Shown: positions 9,265 to 18,284 of the stretch, in pieces | Layout of the letters: each line of letters opens with the position of its first letter | Numbering within the stretch: the first letter of the stretch is position 1 | Source of the DNA: Argonema galeatum A003/A1 | Lineage (GTDB): Bacteria > Cyanobacteriota > Cyanobacteriia > Cyanobacteriales > Aerosakkonemataceae | NCBI RefSeq assembly: GCF_023333595.1 | Contig: NZ_JAIQZM010000039.1 | Span: forward strand, 1-58,375 | DNA length: 58,375 nucleotides | Direction of reading: 5' to 3' | Made by a program: the position numbers and the translations under genes | Notes under the pieces: generated by a model | Databases searched by the model: none | What the model was told of the DNA's origin: nothing | What the model saw: the letters and a program-made list of their open reading frames with translations, nothing else

Positions 9265-9390
9265 AGTGTGGTGTGAGGAGTGAACGGAAACATGCGTCTC
9301 CGCTATTCCTATTGTATGCCACAGATTCGCTTTTTCCAGGATTTAGCCGGGAGTCTTGGAAATTTACCAAAGTAAATTTGGTGAGTAAAT

Positions 9391-10572
9391 TTACTTACCC
9401 ATTCCCAGTTGCTGGGCTTTTTGGTAAACTTTACCTTCGGTTAACAGAGAGGGCGCGATCGCAACTTCGACTTGCTGCATCTCCTTGATATCCTTGGATC
9501 CCAAAGTGCCCATGCTAGTTTTTAATGCGCCTAGTAAGTTATGAGTGCCATCATCAAGTGCGGCTGGCCCTCGGAGGATTTGCTCCAGAGTGCCGGTGGT
9601 GCCGACGCGAATGCGAGTGCCGCGTGGTAGGACGGGGCTGGGAGTAGCCATGCCCCAATGATAACCGCGTCCGGGTGCTTCTTTGGCTCTGGCAAAGGGT
9701 GAGCCAATCATCACGCCGTCTGCGCCGCAAGCAATGCACTTGCAGATATCGCCGCCGGTAATTAAACCGCCATCAGCAATAACTGGCACGTAGTTACCAG
9801 TTTCCTGAAAATAATCATCCCGTGCGGCGGCACAGTCGGCAACGGCAGTGGCTTGAGGGACACCTATACCCAAGACGCCGCGAGAGGTACAAGCCGCACC
9901 TGGGCCAATGCCTACCAATACTCCCGCTGCCCCAGCTTTCATTAAGCTTAGGGTGACTTCGTAGGTGACGCAATTGCCCAAAATTACTGGTATGGGCATT
10001 TCTCGACAGAACTGGGCCAAATCTAGTGGCGTTACTGACTCTGGCGAGAGGTAAGCGGTGGAAACTACTGTCGCTTGCACAAAAAATAAATCTGCACCAG
10101 CTTTGGCGACGACTGAACCGTATTTAGTTGCGCCTGCGGGGGTGGCACTTACGGCGGCTATGCCACCTTGACTTTTGATTTCCTGGATGCGCTGTTCGAT
10201 GAGTTCCGGTTTGATCGGTTCTGCATAAAGTTCCTGCATCAGGGCGACGAACTCGTCTTTACCGACTGATGCGATCCGTTCTAAAATCGGTTCGGGGTCA
10301 GCGTAGCGGGTTTGGATACCCTCTAGGTTGAGGACGCCTAAAGCTCCTAGTTGTGATAGGAGGACTGCCATGCGGACATCGACTACACCGTCCATCGCGC
10401 TGGCAATAATAGGAATTTCTCGCTCTATGCCGCCTATGCGCCAGCGAGTGTCTGCCAAACTGGGATCTAAGGTTCTAGTCCCAGGGACTAGGGCAATTTC
10501 ATCAATTCCGTAAGCTCTGCGAGCGGTTTTGCCGCGCCCAATTTGAATTTCCACGCTCGTACTCGTTCCCAA
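9391..10572 (-). CDS. guaB3: GuaB3 family IMP dehydrogenase-related protein
   Basis: This 393-residue TIM-barrel protein belongs to the GuaB3 branch of the IMPDH/GMP-reductase superfamily. It lacks the CBS domain pair found in ordinary IMPDH. It carries the phosphate-binding segment IADGGLITGGDICK, the catalytic loop GIGPGAACTSR (active-site Cys) and the flap-side region near GTTGTLEQIL. Family members act in guanine nucleotide metabolism; whether a given one works as dehydrogenase or reductase cannot be told from sequence. The start at MGTSTSVEIQIGRGK matches the cyanobacterial N-terminus. Confidence 0.9.
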   Translation of the reverse strand: MGTSTSVEIQIGRGKTARRAYGIDEIALVPGTRTLDPSLADTRWRIGGIEREIPIIASAMDGVVDVRMAVLLSQLGALGVLNLEGIQTRYADPEPILERIASVGKDEFVALMQELYAEPIKPELIEQRIQEIKSQGGIAAVSATPAGATKYGSVVAKAGADLFFVQATVVSTAYLSPESVTPLDLAQFCREMPIPVILGNCVTYEVTLSLMKAGAAGVLVGIGPGAACTSRGVLGIGVPQATAVADCAAARDDYFQETGNYVPVIADGGLITGGDICKCIACGADGVMIGSPFARAKEAPGRGYHWGMATPSPVLPRGTRIRVGTTGTLEQILRGPAALDDGTHNLLGALKTSMGTLGSKDIKEMQQVEVAIAPSLLTEGKVYQKAQQLGMGK

Positions 10573-10656
10573 GACTATTTAAGCTAGGGTATCAAATTGT
10601 AACGGGTATGTGATTTGGTGAGGGTAGGTGTTTGGGATTTTTTTAGATGGGGCGGG

Positions 10657-10709
10657 AAAAGAGCGATCGCATCCTAAACTAGCAGATGGTGAGGTGCGAT
10701 CGCTTTTTT
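10657..10709. terminator. HIP1-based hairpin with T-run
   Basis: AAAAGAGCGATCGCA (10657-10671) pairs with TGCGATCGCTTTTTT (10695-10709) through a 15-bp stem with one G-T pair. Each arm contains the HIP1 octamer. Read on either strand it ends in a T-rich tract, so it could terminate the small gene at 10722-10895 on the minus strand. Confidence 0.45.
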
Positions 10710-10721
10710 GCCTCAATTCGG

Positions 10722-10895
10722 TTACTTGTCTTCCCGATTTTCATCCTCTTTATTTTGGTCATTGTTGCTCATCAGGTACAGGTAGAGGAGGATGGCTGCA
10801 CCTACTGCAATACCCAAAGGCTGCGAATAGGTAAAAAGCCCAACTACTATACCTGTGATTTCCACGGCTTTTAGGAAGCAATCAACGTCTTTCAT
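10722..10895 (-). CDS. Small membrane protein, 57 aa
   Basis: An ATG at 10895 opens a 57-codon frame with a short polar start (MKDVDCFLKAVE), a hydrophobic region long enough for two closely spaced helices (ITGIVVGLF, then LGIAVGAAILLYLYLM) and a strongly charged tail (NNDQNKEDENREDK). Composition and topology look like a genuine small membrane protein, and a terminator-like hairpin follows. No clear Shine-Dalgarno precedes the start. The family is not recognised. Confidence 0.55.
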   Translation of the reverse strand: MKDVDCFLKAVEITGIVVGLFTYSQPLGIAVGAAILLYLYLMSNNDQNKEDENREDK

Positions 10896-10994
10896 GGTTC
10901 GTTTTGGCTGTAATTCATCTGTTTACAGTTTTGGTCAACGGACTCTCATATATTGGTAGTGAGAAAAATCTCAGTTTTATGAGAATTGGTTTCT

Positions 10995-13658
10995 ATGAAT
11001 CAAAAACAAGTAAGAGAAACTTTAGACAAACTACCTAGTAAGCGAAAACAGGTACTTCTAAGACTCTTGGAAGGCGAAAGCAAGATAAAAATTGCTTGTG
11101 AGCTTTGCGAAGGTAGCGAAGGTGCTGTACAGCAACATCTGAGACAGCTTTATAAGAATTTTCGTATTGAGGGAGACGAGGAACGCAAGTTACCTTCACT
11201 AATTGCTCTATTTGTCAATACCAAAGAAGAGTTGTTGGGCGGAAAGTTTGAAAGGTCTGAGGTTAGTAAAAGTGAAGGAACAAGTGACACAGTGCAGCCC
11301 AATAATTCCCCAATCCCTTGCACAGCATATAAAGAAGAGACTTGGGTAGGGCGAGAAGAAGAAATTCGCGAATTGAGCCAAAAATTGCGGAAAGAATGCC
11401 GAATCTTAATTATTACCGGAATTACCGGGCAGGGGAAGACGGCTTTGGCGGAACGCTTGGCGAGTGTGGAGTTGGGGGAAGAATGGCAACGGTTGCCTGC
11501 GGTAAACTTTGATGATGGAGTATCGCGAGATTTTGTCGGTGCGGCGGATGTGCTGCTGACGAGACTGGGGGAAACGGTAACACCACAGGAACGCAGTCAG
11601 CCAGAATTTTTGCTGAATCGTTTGGTGCAAAAGCTGCGAAGTAATCGTTATTTAGTGCAGATTGATTCTGTGGAAGTGCTGCTGCAAAAAGGCGATGAAA
11701 ATCCGGATAGGAATGAGTTTGAGGATGCGCGGTGGTGGGAATTTTTTCAACAATTGTTGGCGGGTGGAGAATGCCAAAGTCGGCTAATTTTGACTTCCCA
11801 ACATTTACCGACGCAGTTTAGCAGCAGGTATAAGAATTTTTGGCATAAAAAACCATTAAGCGGATTGAGTGAAACGGAGCAATTGCAGTTATTTAGCAAG
11901 TTATTTGAGGAACAGGTAAAAAACCCCACCCCTACCCTCCCCGTCTACGGGGAGGGAGCTAAACTTCCCCCTGTGGACGGGGGGACTGAGGGGGGTTCTT
12001 TATCAGAAGCAGCGGTTTATTTGCTGCGAATGGGTAATACTTACGAAGGGCATCCACTTTTAATTGAAGTGCTGGCAGGGGAAATTCTCGAACATCCTTA
12101 CAACGGCAATGTGGTAGCTTACTGGCGAAAGCATCAGCAAGAGTTTGCAGCAATTGCACCAGCTAGGAATAGCGAAGAACTAGAAAGAAATGTCAAAGAT
12201 AGAGTGAGGGAAACTCTCAAGCGGTTGGAGAAGGATGTACCTTATGCTTATACGCTGTTGCTTCGGAGTTCGGTTTATCGGTTACCAGTGAGGGAAGATT
12301 TTTGGTTGGCAATGTTGCAGGGATTAACTGATGATGAGAAAAACTCAGCACTGGGAACTTTGAAATATCGTTATTTGGTTGAAATTGACAGGGTAACTGA
12401 TGACGGTAAAAATGTACTCCGTCAGCATAATTTGATTCGCAATGTTGCCTATCAACAACGTTTAATTGAAATTTCCAATAAGGTTTTAGATTGGCAAAGC
12501 GATCATTATATTGCTGCCCAAATGTGGGGTACAGCTTATCAACCAGAACCCGATGCTTCTAATTTAGAGCAAGTGCGGGGTTATTTAGAAGCATTTCACC
12601 ATTATTGTGAGATCGAAGATACGGAAAGCGCTGCGGAAATTATTTTTACTTGCCTCGATACACCTACGAATGAACAATTACACAATCAACTGGAAACTTG
12701 GGGCTACTATCGCGAGCGAGTTGAATTGTACAAGCAATTTTTAAGCCTTTTGGATGAATCGGATCTAGAATGGAAAGCTATTTGTTTTAATGGTTTGGGC
12801 AATTCCTACTGTTCCCAAGGAGACTATGCCCTTGCGATAAATTTTTGTCAGCAGGATTTAGACATTGCAACACAAATTGGCGACAAAGATGGTATTGCGT
12901 TGGCGCTGAGTAATTTAGGTGTTGCCTACGATTACCAAGGAGACTATGCTCATGCGATCAATTTCTATCAAAATAGTTTAGCCATTGCAACAGAAATTGG
13001 CAACAAATCTCATATTGGGAAGATACTGGGTAATTTGGGTATTGTCTACTTTTCCCAAGGCGACTATGCGGGTGCGATCGATTTCTATGAGCAGAGTTTA
13101 GACATTGCAACAGAAATTGGCGACAAAGCTGGTATTGCGTTGGCGCTATGTAATTTAGGCAATGCCTACCATTCTCAAGGAGACTATGCCTGTGTGATCG
13201 ATTTTTATGAGCATAGTTTAGCCATTGCCAGAGAAATTGGCAACAAAGCTCTTATTGGCACGGTGCTGGGTAATTTGGGTATTGCCTACAATTCCCAAGG
13301 AGAATATGCCCGTGCAATCGATTTTTATCAGCAGGATTTAGCCATTGCCAGAGAAATGGGTAATCGCTGGGGAGAAGCAGGAGCATTATGTAATTTAGCT
13401 AATACTTTAATCAAACTTGAGCAGTATTTAGAAGCTCAGAAATATTGGCAGATATCACTAAAAGTTTTTAGAGAAATTGGCGCTCGTTATGAACAGGTTG
13501 TTGCTCTTAATAACCTAGCAGAACTTTATCAAAAATTAGGTCAGCGCGATCGCGCTCTTGAATATGGCGAACAAGCTCTAGCACTCTCCACAGAATTAGG
13601 CATCCCGCTAGCAACAGAATGTCAAAAATTGAAAGAGGAATTACTCCAAGAAGAGTAA
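10995..13658 (+). CDS. HTH / NB-ARC / TPR STAND-type regulator
   Basis: An in-frame ATG at 10986 is possible, but MNQKQVRE at 10995 is the better start (887 residues). Residues ~1-60 form a helix-turn-helix resembling sigma-70 region 4/LuxR domains (KRKQVLLRLLEGESKIKIACEL...AVQQHLRQLY). An NB-ARC NTPase follows, with Walker A GITGQGKTAL (~residue 141) and Walker B RYLVQIDSVEV. A winged-helix region leads into at least six ~40-residue TPRs (SQGDYAxAIDFYxxSLxIAxEIG, ~590-870). STAND proteins of this design are ATP-driven switches in which the repeats sense a ligand; some are transcription factors and others defence receptors. Residues ~310-335 are a repeat-derived insertion. The gene is monocistronic here. 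Target and ligand are unknown. Confidence 0.8.
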   Translation: MNQKQVRETLDKLPSKRKQVLLRLLEGESKIKIACELCEGSEGAVQQHLRQLYKNFRIEGDEERKLPSLIALFVNTKEELLGGKFERSEVSKSEGTSDTVQPNNSPIPCTAYKEETWVGREEEIRELSQKLRKECRILIITGITGQGKTALAERLASVELGEEWQRLPAVNFDDGVSRDFVGAADVLLTRLGETVTPQERSQPEFLLNRLVQKLRSNRYLVQIDSVEVLLQKGDENPDRNEFEDARWWEFFQQLLAGGECQSRLILTSQHLPTQFSSRYKNFWHKKPLSGLSETEQLQLFSKLFEEQVKNPTPTLPVYGEGAKLPPVDGGTEGGSLSEAAVYLLRMGNTYEGHPLLIEVLAGEILEHPYNGNVVAYWRKHQQEFAAIAPARNSEELERNVKDRVRETLKRLEKDVPYAYTLLLRSSVYRLPVREDFWLAMLQGLTDDEKNSALGTLKYRYLVEIDRVTDDGKNVLRQHNLIRNVAYQQRLIEISNKVLDWQSDHYIAAQMWGTAYQPEPDASNLEQVRGYLEAFHHYCEIEDTESAAEIIFTCLDTPTNEQLHNQLETWGYYRERVELYKQFLSLLDESDLEWKAICFNGLGNSYCSQGDYALAINFCQQDLDIATQIGDKDGIALALSNLGVAYDYQGDYAHAINFYQNSLAIATEIGNKSHIGKILGNLGIVYFSQGDYAGAIDFYEQSLDIATEIGDKAGIALALCNLGNAYHSQGDYACVIDFYEHSLAIAREIGNKALIGTVLGNLGIAYNSQGEYARAIDFYQQDLAIAREMGNRWGEAGALCNLANTLIKLEQYLEAQKYWQISLKVFREIGARYEQVVALNNLAELYQKLGQRDRALEYGEQALALSTELGIPLATECQKLKEELLQEE
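11923..12000. repeat. In-frame C/G-rich palindromic insertion in the NB-ARC/TPR gene
   Basis: This is the common intergenic CCCC-rich palindrome (compare 21450-21540 and 28920-28965) lying inside the coding frame. It contains a CTCCCCGTCTACGGGGAG hairpin and a second CCCCCTGTGGACGGGGGG hairpin, translated as a Pro/Gly-rich linker (PTLPVYGEGAKLPPVDGGTE). Confidence 0.8.
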
Positions 13659-13695
13659 GGGATGCAGGAATATAGAGGAAAAGCGATCGCACTTT

Positions 13696-14382
13696 TCAAT
13701 CTTCCTCTGGTTCAACTCCCAATTCTCTCAATTTTGCTGCTAATCTTTCAGCGCGTTGTTCCGCTTGCTGTATTAATTCATCAGGAGAAAGGTATTTTCT
13801 CCCATTTTCGTCATACCAAAACAACCACTCTCGCATCCAACCTTTATAAATTCCCGTTTCTCTGCCAATTCCTAAACATATTTCTGGCATCCACACAGGT
13901 TCACCTGTTTGTCGGATATACTCACCATTAACTAATTTATGTACTTCAAAAGCATCTCCTCGTCTACTATGATAACGAACCGGCTTATAAATTACATAGT
14001 ACAAAACTCCCAGTTCGGCATAATCTATTTTCTTTTGTTTGTATTCTCCTCTGTAAGTTTTGGAAACTACTTCTAATACCAAGATTGGTATTACTCCGTT
14101 TTCTTGCCAAACGACATAACTTAAACGTCCCTGTTCGCCTACCAAACGCTGTACGCCTAAACTGAGGAAACCATCAGGAACAATAGCAGGTTCATCGGAA
14201 GTGTGGTAAATTCCCATATCGACGCCAAAAAACCAATCTTGGCGGTTTGACCACATTAATGCCAGAATTGATAACAATAGGTTGGGAATTAAGTTTTGTA
14301 GTTCATCATCTACAGCCTTTTCGTCAGATTCAAGTAGTTCTTCAGCGGTTGGAAGATATTGCGGCGGATTGTACTGTACCAT
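13696..14382 (-). CDS. Uma2-family (DUF820) putative restriction-like endonuclease
   Basis: The protein is 228 residues. It has the Uma2 core of the PD-(D/E)XK fold: PDGFLSLG supplies the Asp, and ILVLEVVSKTYRGEYKQKKIDYAELGVLYYVIY supplies the Glu/Lys and the conserved AELGV segment. A basic/acidic coiled tail (QQAEQRAERLAAKLRELG) ends it, as in many cyanobacterial copies. These genes exist in dozens of copies per cyanobacterial genome and their biological role is unsettled. The gene is convergent with the NB-ARC/TPR gene, only 37 bp away. Confidence 0.85.
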   Translation of the reverse strand: MVQYNPPQYLPTAEELLESDEKAVDDELQNLIPNLLLSILALMWSNRQDWFFGVDMGIYHTSDEPAIVPDGFLSLGVQRLVGEQGRLSYVVWQENGVIPILVLEVVSKTYRGEYKQKKIDYAELGVLYYVIYKPVRYHSRRGDAFEVHKLVNGEYIRQTGEPVWMPEICLGIGRETGIYKGWMREWLFWYDENGRKYLSPDELIQQAEQRAERLAAKLRELGVEPEED

Positions 14383-14519
14383 AATTTGCCTCTTGAGGAT
14401 TTACAGCATAATTCTAATGTTTCGGAATTTATTTAACTTCAAATTTCAGACTTCAAATTTCGGATTGATTTTTTTATTCTTCAATTTGCCATCTGAAATT
14501 TGAAATCTGCAATTCCCTA

Positions 14520-16055
14520 TCAGCCTTGAGAACCCATATGTATCCGGTGTTCGACTTCGGCAAACTTTTCTTCGGCGAGTGGTTCTGGACTCAGAAGAGA
14601 TACTGCAATTGCGACGATAAACGAGAGGGGGATTGTTACCAAACCGGGGTTTTTGAGGGGGAAGGGAGCCGAGGCATTTCCAAGTATGGTGACTTGAATA
14701 GTTGGCGAGAGATAAATTAGCAATAACGACGAGAGCGTTCCAACCACCATACTCGCTACAGCGCCGTTCGTCGTAAAACGCCGCCAGAGCATGGAAAGGA
14801 GGAGGGCTGGGAAGTTGGCACTAGCTGCGATCGCAAACGCCAAACCGACCATGTAAGCCACATTTTGCCCTTTAAAAACGATGCCCAGAAAGATGGCTAG
14901 AATGCCCAGCAAACAGGTTGCTCCGCGTGCTACCTTAAGTTGTTCCGACTCATCGGCATGACCTAAACGCACCACATTTACCCACAAATCGTGCGACAGT
15001 GCAGCCGCACCGGAAAGCGTCAATCCTGCTACAACTGCCAAAATAGTAGCGAAAGATACTGCGGCAATAAAGCCCAAGAACGCATCGCCACCCAATACTT
15101 CTGCTAACATCGGCGCAGCCATATTGCCGCCTTTATCAATCTTGACAATCTCATCCTGACCTACCAGTACCATCGCCCCGAAGCCCAGGATGAAGGTGAG
15201 CAGGTAAAAGAAGCCAATAAAAGCCGTCGCGTATGTTACCGAGGTGCGGGCTGCTTTGGCGTCCGGCACAGTGTAAAAGCGCATGAGGATGTGAGGAAGT
15301 CCGGCGGTGCCAAACATCAGGGACATCCCCAGCGAGATGGCATCCAGCGGATCGGAAACCTGTTTGCCAGGAGCCAGTACAGCCGCTCCGTACTTTTCAG
15401 ATGCGGCGGCGAAGAGCGTGAGTGGGTTGAAGCCAAATTTGGCTAATACCAAAATAGACAGCAATACAGTTCCGCTCAGCAGCAAAATCGCCTTGATAAT
15501 TTGTACCCAAGTGGTGGCGATCATCCCGCCAAAAATCACGTAGGCTAGCATTACTCCGCCGACGATCGTAACGGCTAATTCGTAATCAAGGCCAAACAGC
15601 AGCTTGATTAAATTGCCCGCGCCCACCATCTGGGCAATCAAGTAAAAACTCACTACTGCCAGCGTACCGATCGCAGCGGCAATTCGCACAGGTCTTTGGC
15701 GCATCCGATAAGCTACCACATCGGCAAAGGTGTACTTGCCCAAGTTACGCAGCGGTTCGGCAATTAGAAACATTACGATCGGCCAACCGACTAAGAAGCC
15801 GATCGAATAAATCAAACCGTCAAAGCCGTTGAGCGATACTAAACCAGCGATACCTAAAAAACTCGCCGCGCTCATAAAGTCGCCTGCAAGGGCAAGGCCA
15901 TTTTGGAAACCGCTTATTTTACCCCCGGCAGCGTAAAACTGAGCGGTGTTTTTGGTGCTACGGGCCGCCCAGAAAGTAATTCCTAGAGAAATGGCAACGA
16001 ATATAAAAAAGAAAAAGATTGCCAGGGGGTTAAATTGACCGAGAGTTGTGTTCAT
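14520..16055 (-). CDS. actP: Cation/acetate (solute:sodium) symporter
   Basis: This 511-residue integral membrane protein of the SSS family has about 13 helices and begins with a short periplasmic segment. AAGGKISGFQNGLALAGDFMSAASFLGIAG is the substrate-proximal signature shared with acetate permease ActP, and GLPHILMRFYTVPDAKAAR is another ActP hallmark. Known members couple Na+ or H+ to uptake of acetate and related short monocarboxylates. The start codon overlaps the end of the upstream DUF485 gene by 4 bp, which indicates translational coupling as in yjcH-actP of enterobacteria. Confidence 0.9.
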   Translation of the reverse strand: MNTTLGQFNPLAIFFFFIFVAISLGITFWAARSTKNTAQFYAAGGKISGFQNGLALAGDFMSAASFLGIAGLVSLNGFDGLIYSIGFLVGWPIVMFLIAEPLRNLGKYTFADVVAYRMRQRPVRIAAAIGTLAVVSFYLIAQMVGAGNLIKLLFGLDYELAVTIVGGVMLAYVIFGGMIATTWVQIIKAILLLSGTVLLSILVLAKFGFNPLTLFAAASEKYGAAVLAPGKQVSDPLDAISLGMSLMFGTAGLPHILMRFYTVPDAKAARTSVTYATAFIGFFYLLTFILGFGAMVLVGQDEIVKIDKGGNMAAPMLAEVLGGDAFLGFIAAVSFATILAVVAGLTLSGAAALSHDLWVNVVRLGHADESEQLKVARGATCLLGILAIFLGIVFKGQNVAYMVGLAFAIAASANFPALLLSMLWRRFTTNGAVASMVVGTLSSLLLIYLSPTIQVTILGNASAPFPLKNPGLVTIPLSFIVAIAVSLLSPEPLAEEKFAEVEHRIHMGSQG

Positions 16056-16333
16056 TTATCACCTCTTTGCAGCTGGGAAATTTTTCTGTCGTAGTGCTTG
16101 TTTGCCCATCGCACATAAATAAAAATCAGCACCCACGCCGATAGGATGACTAAGGCACCCAGCAAGATGCCCAAGGAAAGTCCGGGAACTACCAAAGACC
16201 CCAAAAGCGGCTTGTTGTATGCGATCAGCAGGATGAACCCAAAGTAAATAAACATCATGGTTCCCGTAAGCCACAGGGATACCCGCCAGCGCGACGCTGC
16301 TAGATCTGCGATAGCTTTTGCGCGATCGTCCAT
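16052..16333 (-). CDS. yjcH: DUF485 membrane protein (YjcH-like partner of the symporter)
   Basis: The product is 93 residues: a charged N-terminus (ADLAASRWRVSLW) and two long hydrophobic helices, the DUF485 layout. It ends in ATGA overlap with actP. In many bacteria this protein is always coded directly before acetate/solute symporters and is thought to assist the transporter, but no precise function is proven. An AGGAGAAAGAAA-like purine run lies before the ATG. Confidence 0.85.
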   Translation of the reverse strand: MDDRAKAIADLAASRWRVSLWLTGTMMFIYFGFILLIAYNKPLLGSLVVPGLSLGILLGALVILSAWVLIFIYVRWANKHYDRKISQLQRGDK

Positions 16334-16500
16334 GTTTTTCTTTCTCCTTAGCTGCCAATTTGGGGACTGGTGATTGGGGATTGGGATAGCTTTGAGTTTT
16401 AAGTTAAACTTCCTAATTTAAAACTCGTAACTCATAAGTGATAGTTATTTTAAGCCCATACCGTATCCCTGAAGCCCAATTGCCAAACAAAGTACCTGGA

Positions 16501-16530
16501 TTGACACTCTCACCGTCACAGCGTCAGCTT
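16501..16530 (-). ncRNA. Predicted right end / 3' end of TnpB guide RNA
   Basis: Reading on the minus strand, tnpB ends with CCGTCAAGCTGACG, then a second TGACGG allows alternative hairpins, and the element-like end is GAGAGTGTCAA. The second TnpB locus ends comparably (GGGAGTATGTCA near 51680-51690). In IS605-family elements the omega-RNA scaffold spans the tnpB 3' end and right end, with the guide taken from flanking DNA, so the guide here would be the sequence below 16501. This is inference from family knowledge. Confidence 0.4.
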
Positions 16531-17724
16531 GACGGGAGATTCTTGCTTCATAGAAACCTGCTCTTTGATGCAAGCACCATTAAGTCTTACAGTCTCTCCA
16601 CAAGCTTGAATTTCTGTGTGTCCCACAGTATTTGTTGACAGTATCCTTAATCCTTCTTCCCTTAAGTTTTTTGCTGCGTTTTCATCTCTATCATGTTGAG
16701 TTTGACAACTCGGACAAACCCATTCACGAATGCTTAGATTTAATGAATTATTCTTGAACTTGCAGCAATTACAAAGTTTTGTACTCGGAAAAAATCTGTC
16801 AACCTCAATAAGTTTTCCTCCCTCTCTCTCCAGCTTGTAACCTATAAAATTAAGCAACATTCCCAAACCAGCATCATGTATTGATTTTGCTAGTTTAGTA
16901 CGTGCTAACCCTTTCACACAAAGGTTTTCTGCTACAATGACTTGGTTTTCGTCAACTAGCCTTCTTGAGAGTTTGTGAAGGAAATCAAGTCTAGTATTGG
17001 CTATCTTTTCGTGAACTTTGGCTACTCTTTTAACCTGTTTTTTGCGGTTATTAGAACATTTTGTCTTTCTAGATAAAGTTTGTTGTCTCCGTTTTAATCG
17101 TTTGGCATACTTACGGGTTGTTTTAATCGGATCTACTTTATAACAGTTTTCACCATCAAACACAGTTACTAAACTGTTTAAGCCTAGATCAATCGCTGAT
17201 ATCTTCCCTTGTTTCTTGGTTATTAAATCATCAGTCTCAAATAATATTGCTGCAAAATATTTATCTGTGGTTGTTTGAGAAACAGTTACAGATTTAATTT
17301 TGCCGTTAATACTTTTTGAAATACTTGCTTTAACAATGCCAAGTTTAGGCAGTTTTAAACTACCATTTTTAATTGAACAGCTTTCAGGGTAACGAATTGA
17401 CTGCTTTTTATGTTTACTTTTAAACTTAGGGAATCTAGCTCGTTTAGAAAAGAAATTCTTAAATGCAGATTCTAAGTTTTTAAGTGTTTGTTGTAATGTA
17501 GCAGCAGTTACCTCTTGTAACCATTTATAATCAGGGAGTTTTTTAAGTTGGGTTAGCTCTTTTGCCATGTCGCAATAGTTTAACCCTTTCCCTGTTTCTT
17601 GATACTGATTGTTAGTTTTACTTAGGTAATAATTCCACACAAAACGGGAACAACCAAAGCTTTTAGCTAGGGCTATTTCTTGTTCTTTGTTGGGATAAAT
17701 CCTTACCTTTAAAACGTCTAACAT
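16516..17724 (-). CDS. tnpB: TnpB, IS605-family RNA-guided nuclease
   Basis: This 402-residue protein has the N-terminal HTH-like/OrfB region (RFVWNYYLS), the RuvC-I Asp in SAIDLGLNSL (Asp179), the RuvC-II Glu in VIVAENLCVKGL (Glu266), a zinc ribbon (Cys318/321 and Cys337/340) and the RuvC-III segment HDRDENAAKN (Asp345/347). All catalytic residues are present, so activity as an omega-RNA-guided endonuclease is plausible. The divergently coded partner tnpA (17938-18281) is a fossil, so the element cannot move on its own. The base composition (A+T-rich, few HIP1 sites) differs from the neighbouring core genes. Confidence 0.92.
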   Translation of the reverse strand: MLDVLKVRIYPNKEQEIALAKSFGCSRFVWNYYLSKTNNQYQETGKGLNYCDMAKELTQLKKLPDYKWLQEVTAATLQQTLKNLESAFKNFFSKRARFPKFKSKHKKQSIRYPESCSIKNGSLKLPKLGIVKASISKSINGKIKSVTVSQTTTDKYFAAILFETDDLITKKQGKISAIDLGLNSLVTVFDGENCYKVDPIKTTRKYAKRLKRRQQTLSRKTKCSNNRKKQVKRVAKVHEKIANTRLDFLHKLSRRLVDENQVIVAENLCVKGLARTKLAKSIHDAGLGMLLNFIGYKLEREGGKLIEVDRFFPSTKLCNCCKFKNNSLNLSIREWVCPSCQTQHDRDENAAKNLREEGLRILSTNTVGHTEIQACGETVRLNGACIKEQVSMKQESPVKLTL

Positions 17725-17834
17725 CAGTTGCTTTTAGCTCTATTATCCTATAATATCACTTAACGCTCTTAAATGTCAATTATGTATCATAATGGTTTTA
17801 GGTCTGTTTACAAGCTTAACGCTCACATCGTTTT

Positions 17835-17937
17835 ATAGCGCTACGCGCATACGTTAGGACAATTTTTCAAGGAAGCATCCTTATAATATCGTCTATTTTG
17901 AAATTATCAATGTCCTAACTATAGCGCGTAGCGCTAT
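17835..17937. repeat. Inverted repeat between tnpB and the tnpA fossil
   Basis: ATAGCGCTACGCGC...GTTAGGAC (17835-17860) and its near-perfect inverted partner (17912-17937) enclose ~51 bp of AT-rich DNA. The right arm sits exactly where the N-terminal ~20 codons of tnpA are missing. This fits a small palindromic element that invaded the transposase gene. Alternatively it could be the left end of the IS. Confidence 0.6.
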
Positions 17938-18281
17938 AGTGGTCAAGTATCGCAGACGCGCCATTAACGCAGAAATACTAACACGGTTATAACAAATCTT
18001 AAAACAAACCTTAAATAAATGGGAATCGTAATTGCTAGAATTTAATGGAAAGTCGGATCGTGTTCACTTAATAATCGACTATAAGCCAGATATACTACTG
18101 TCTACATTGATGGGTAATTTAAAAACAGTTATTAGCAGATTAATCCGCAAAGAATATCCCTGGTTGGCACAAAAATATTTCTATAACAAACCCTATTTCT
18201 GGACTGGTTCTTATTTTGTTGTTAGTTGTGGTGGCGCTACTTATGATAGAATTAAAAGTAATGGAAACGATAGATTTTTTA
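17938..18281 (+). pseudogene. tnpA: TnpA (IS200/IS605 Y1 transposase) fossil
   Basis: The frame reads VVKYRRRAINAEILTRL, stop (TAA 17990), QILKQTLNKWES, stop (TAA 18029), LLEFNGKSDRVHLIIDYKPDI, then a well-preserved C-terminal half up to FWTGSYFVVSCGG, diverging afterwards. In active enzymes the segment is DHVH: the first His of the HUH metal site is Arg here (CGT), the N-terminus is lost, and the downstream catalytic-Tyr helix (YIENQ-like) is not recognisable. Four independent lesions make it clearly dead. It points away from tnpB, the IS605/IS608 arrangement. Confidence 0.85.
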
Positions 18282-18284
18282 ATG

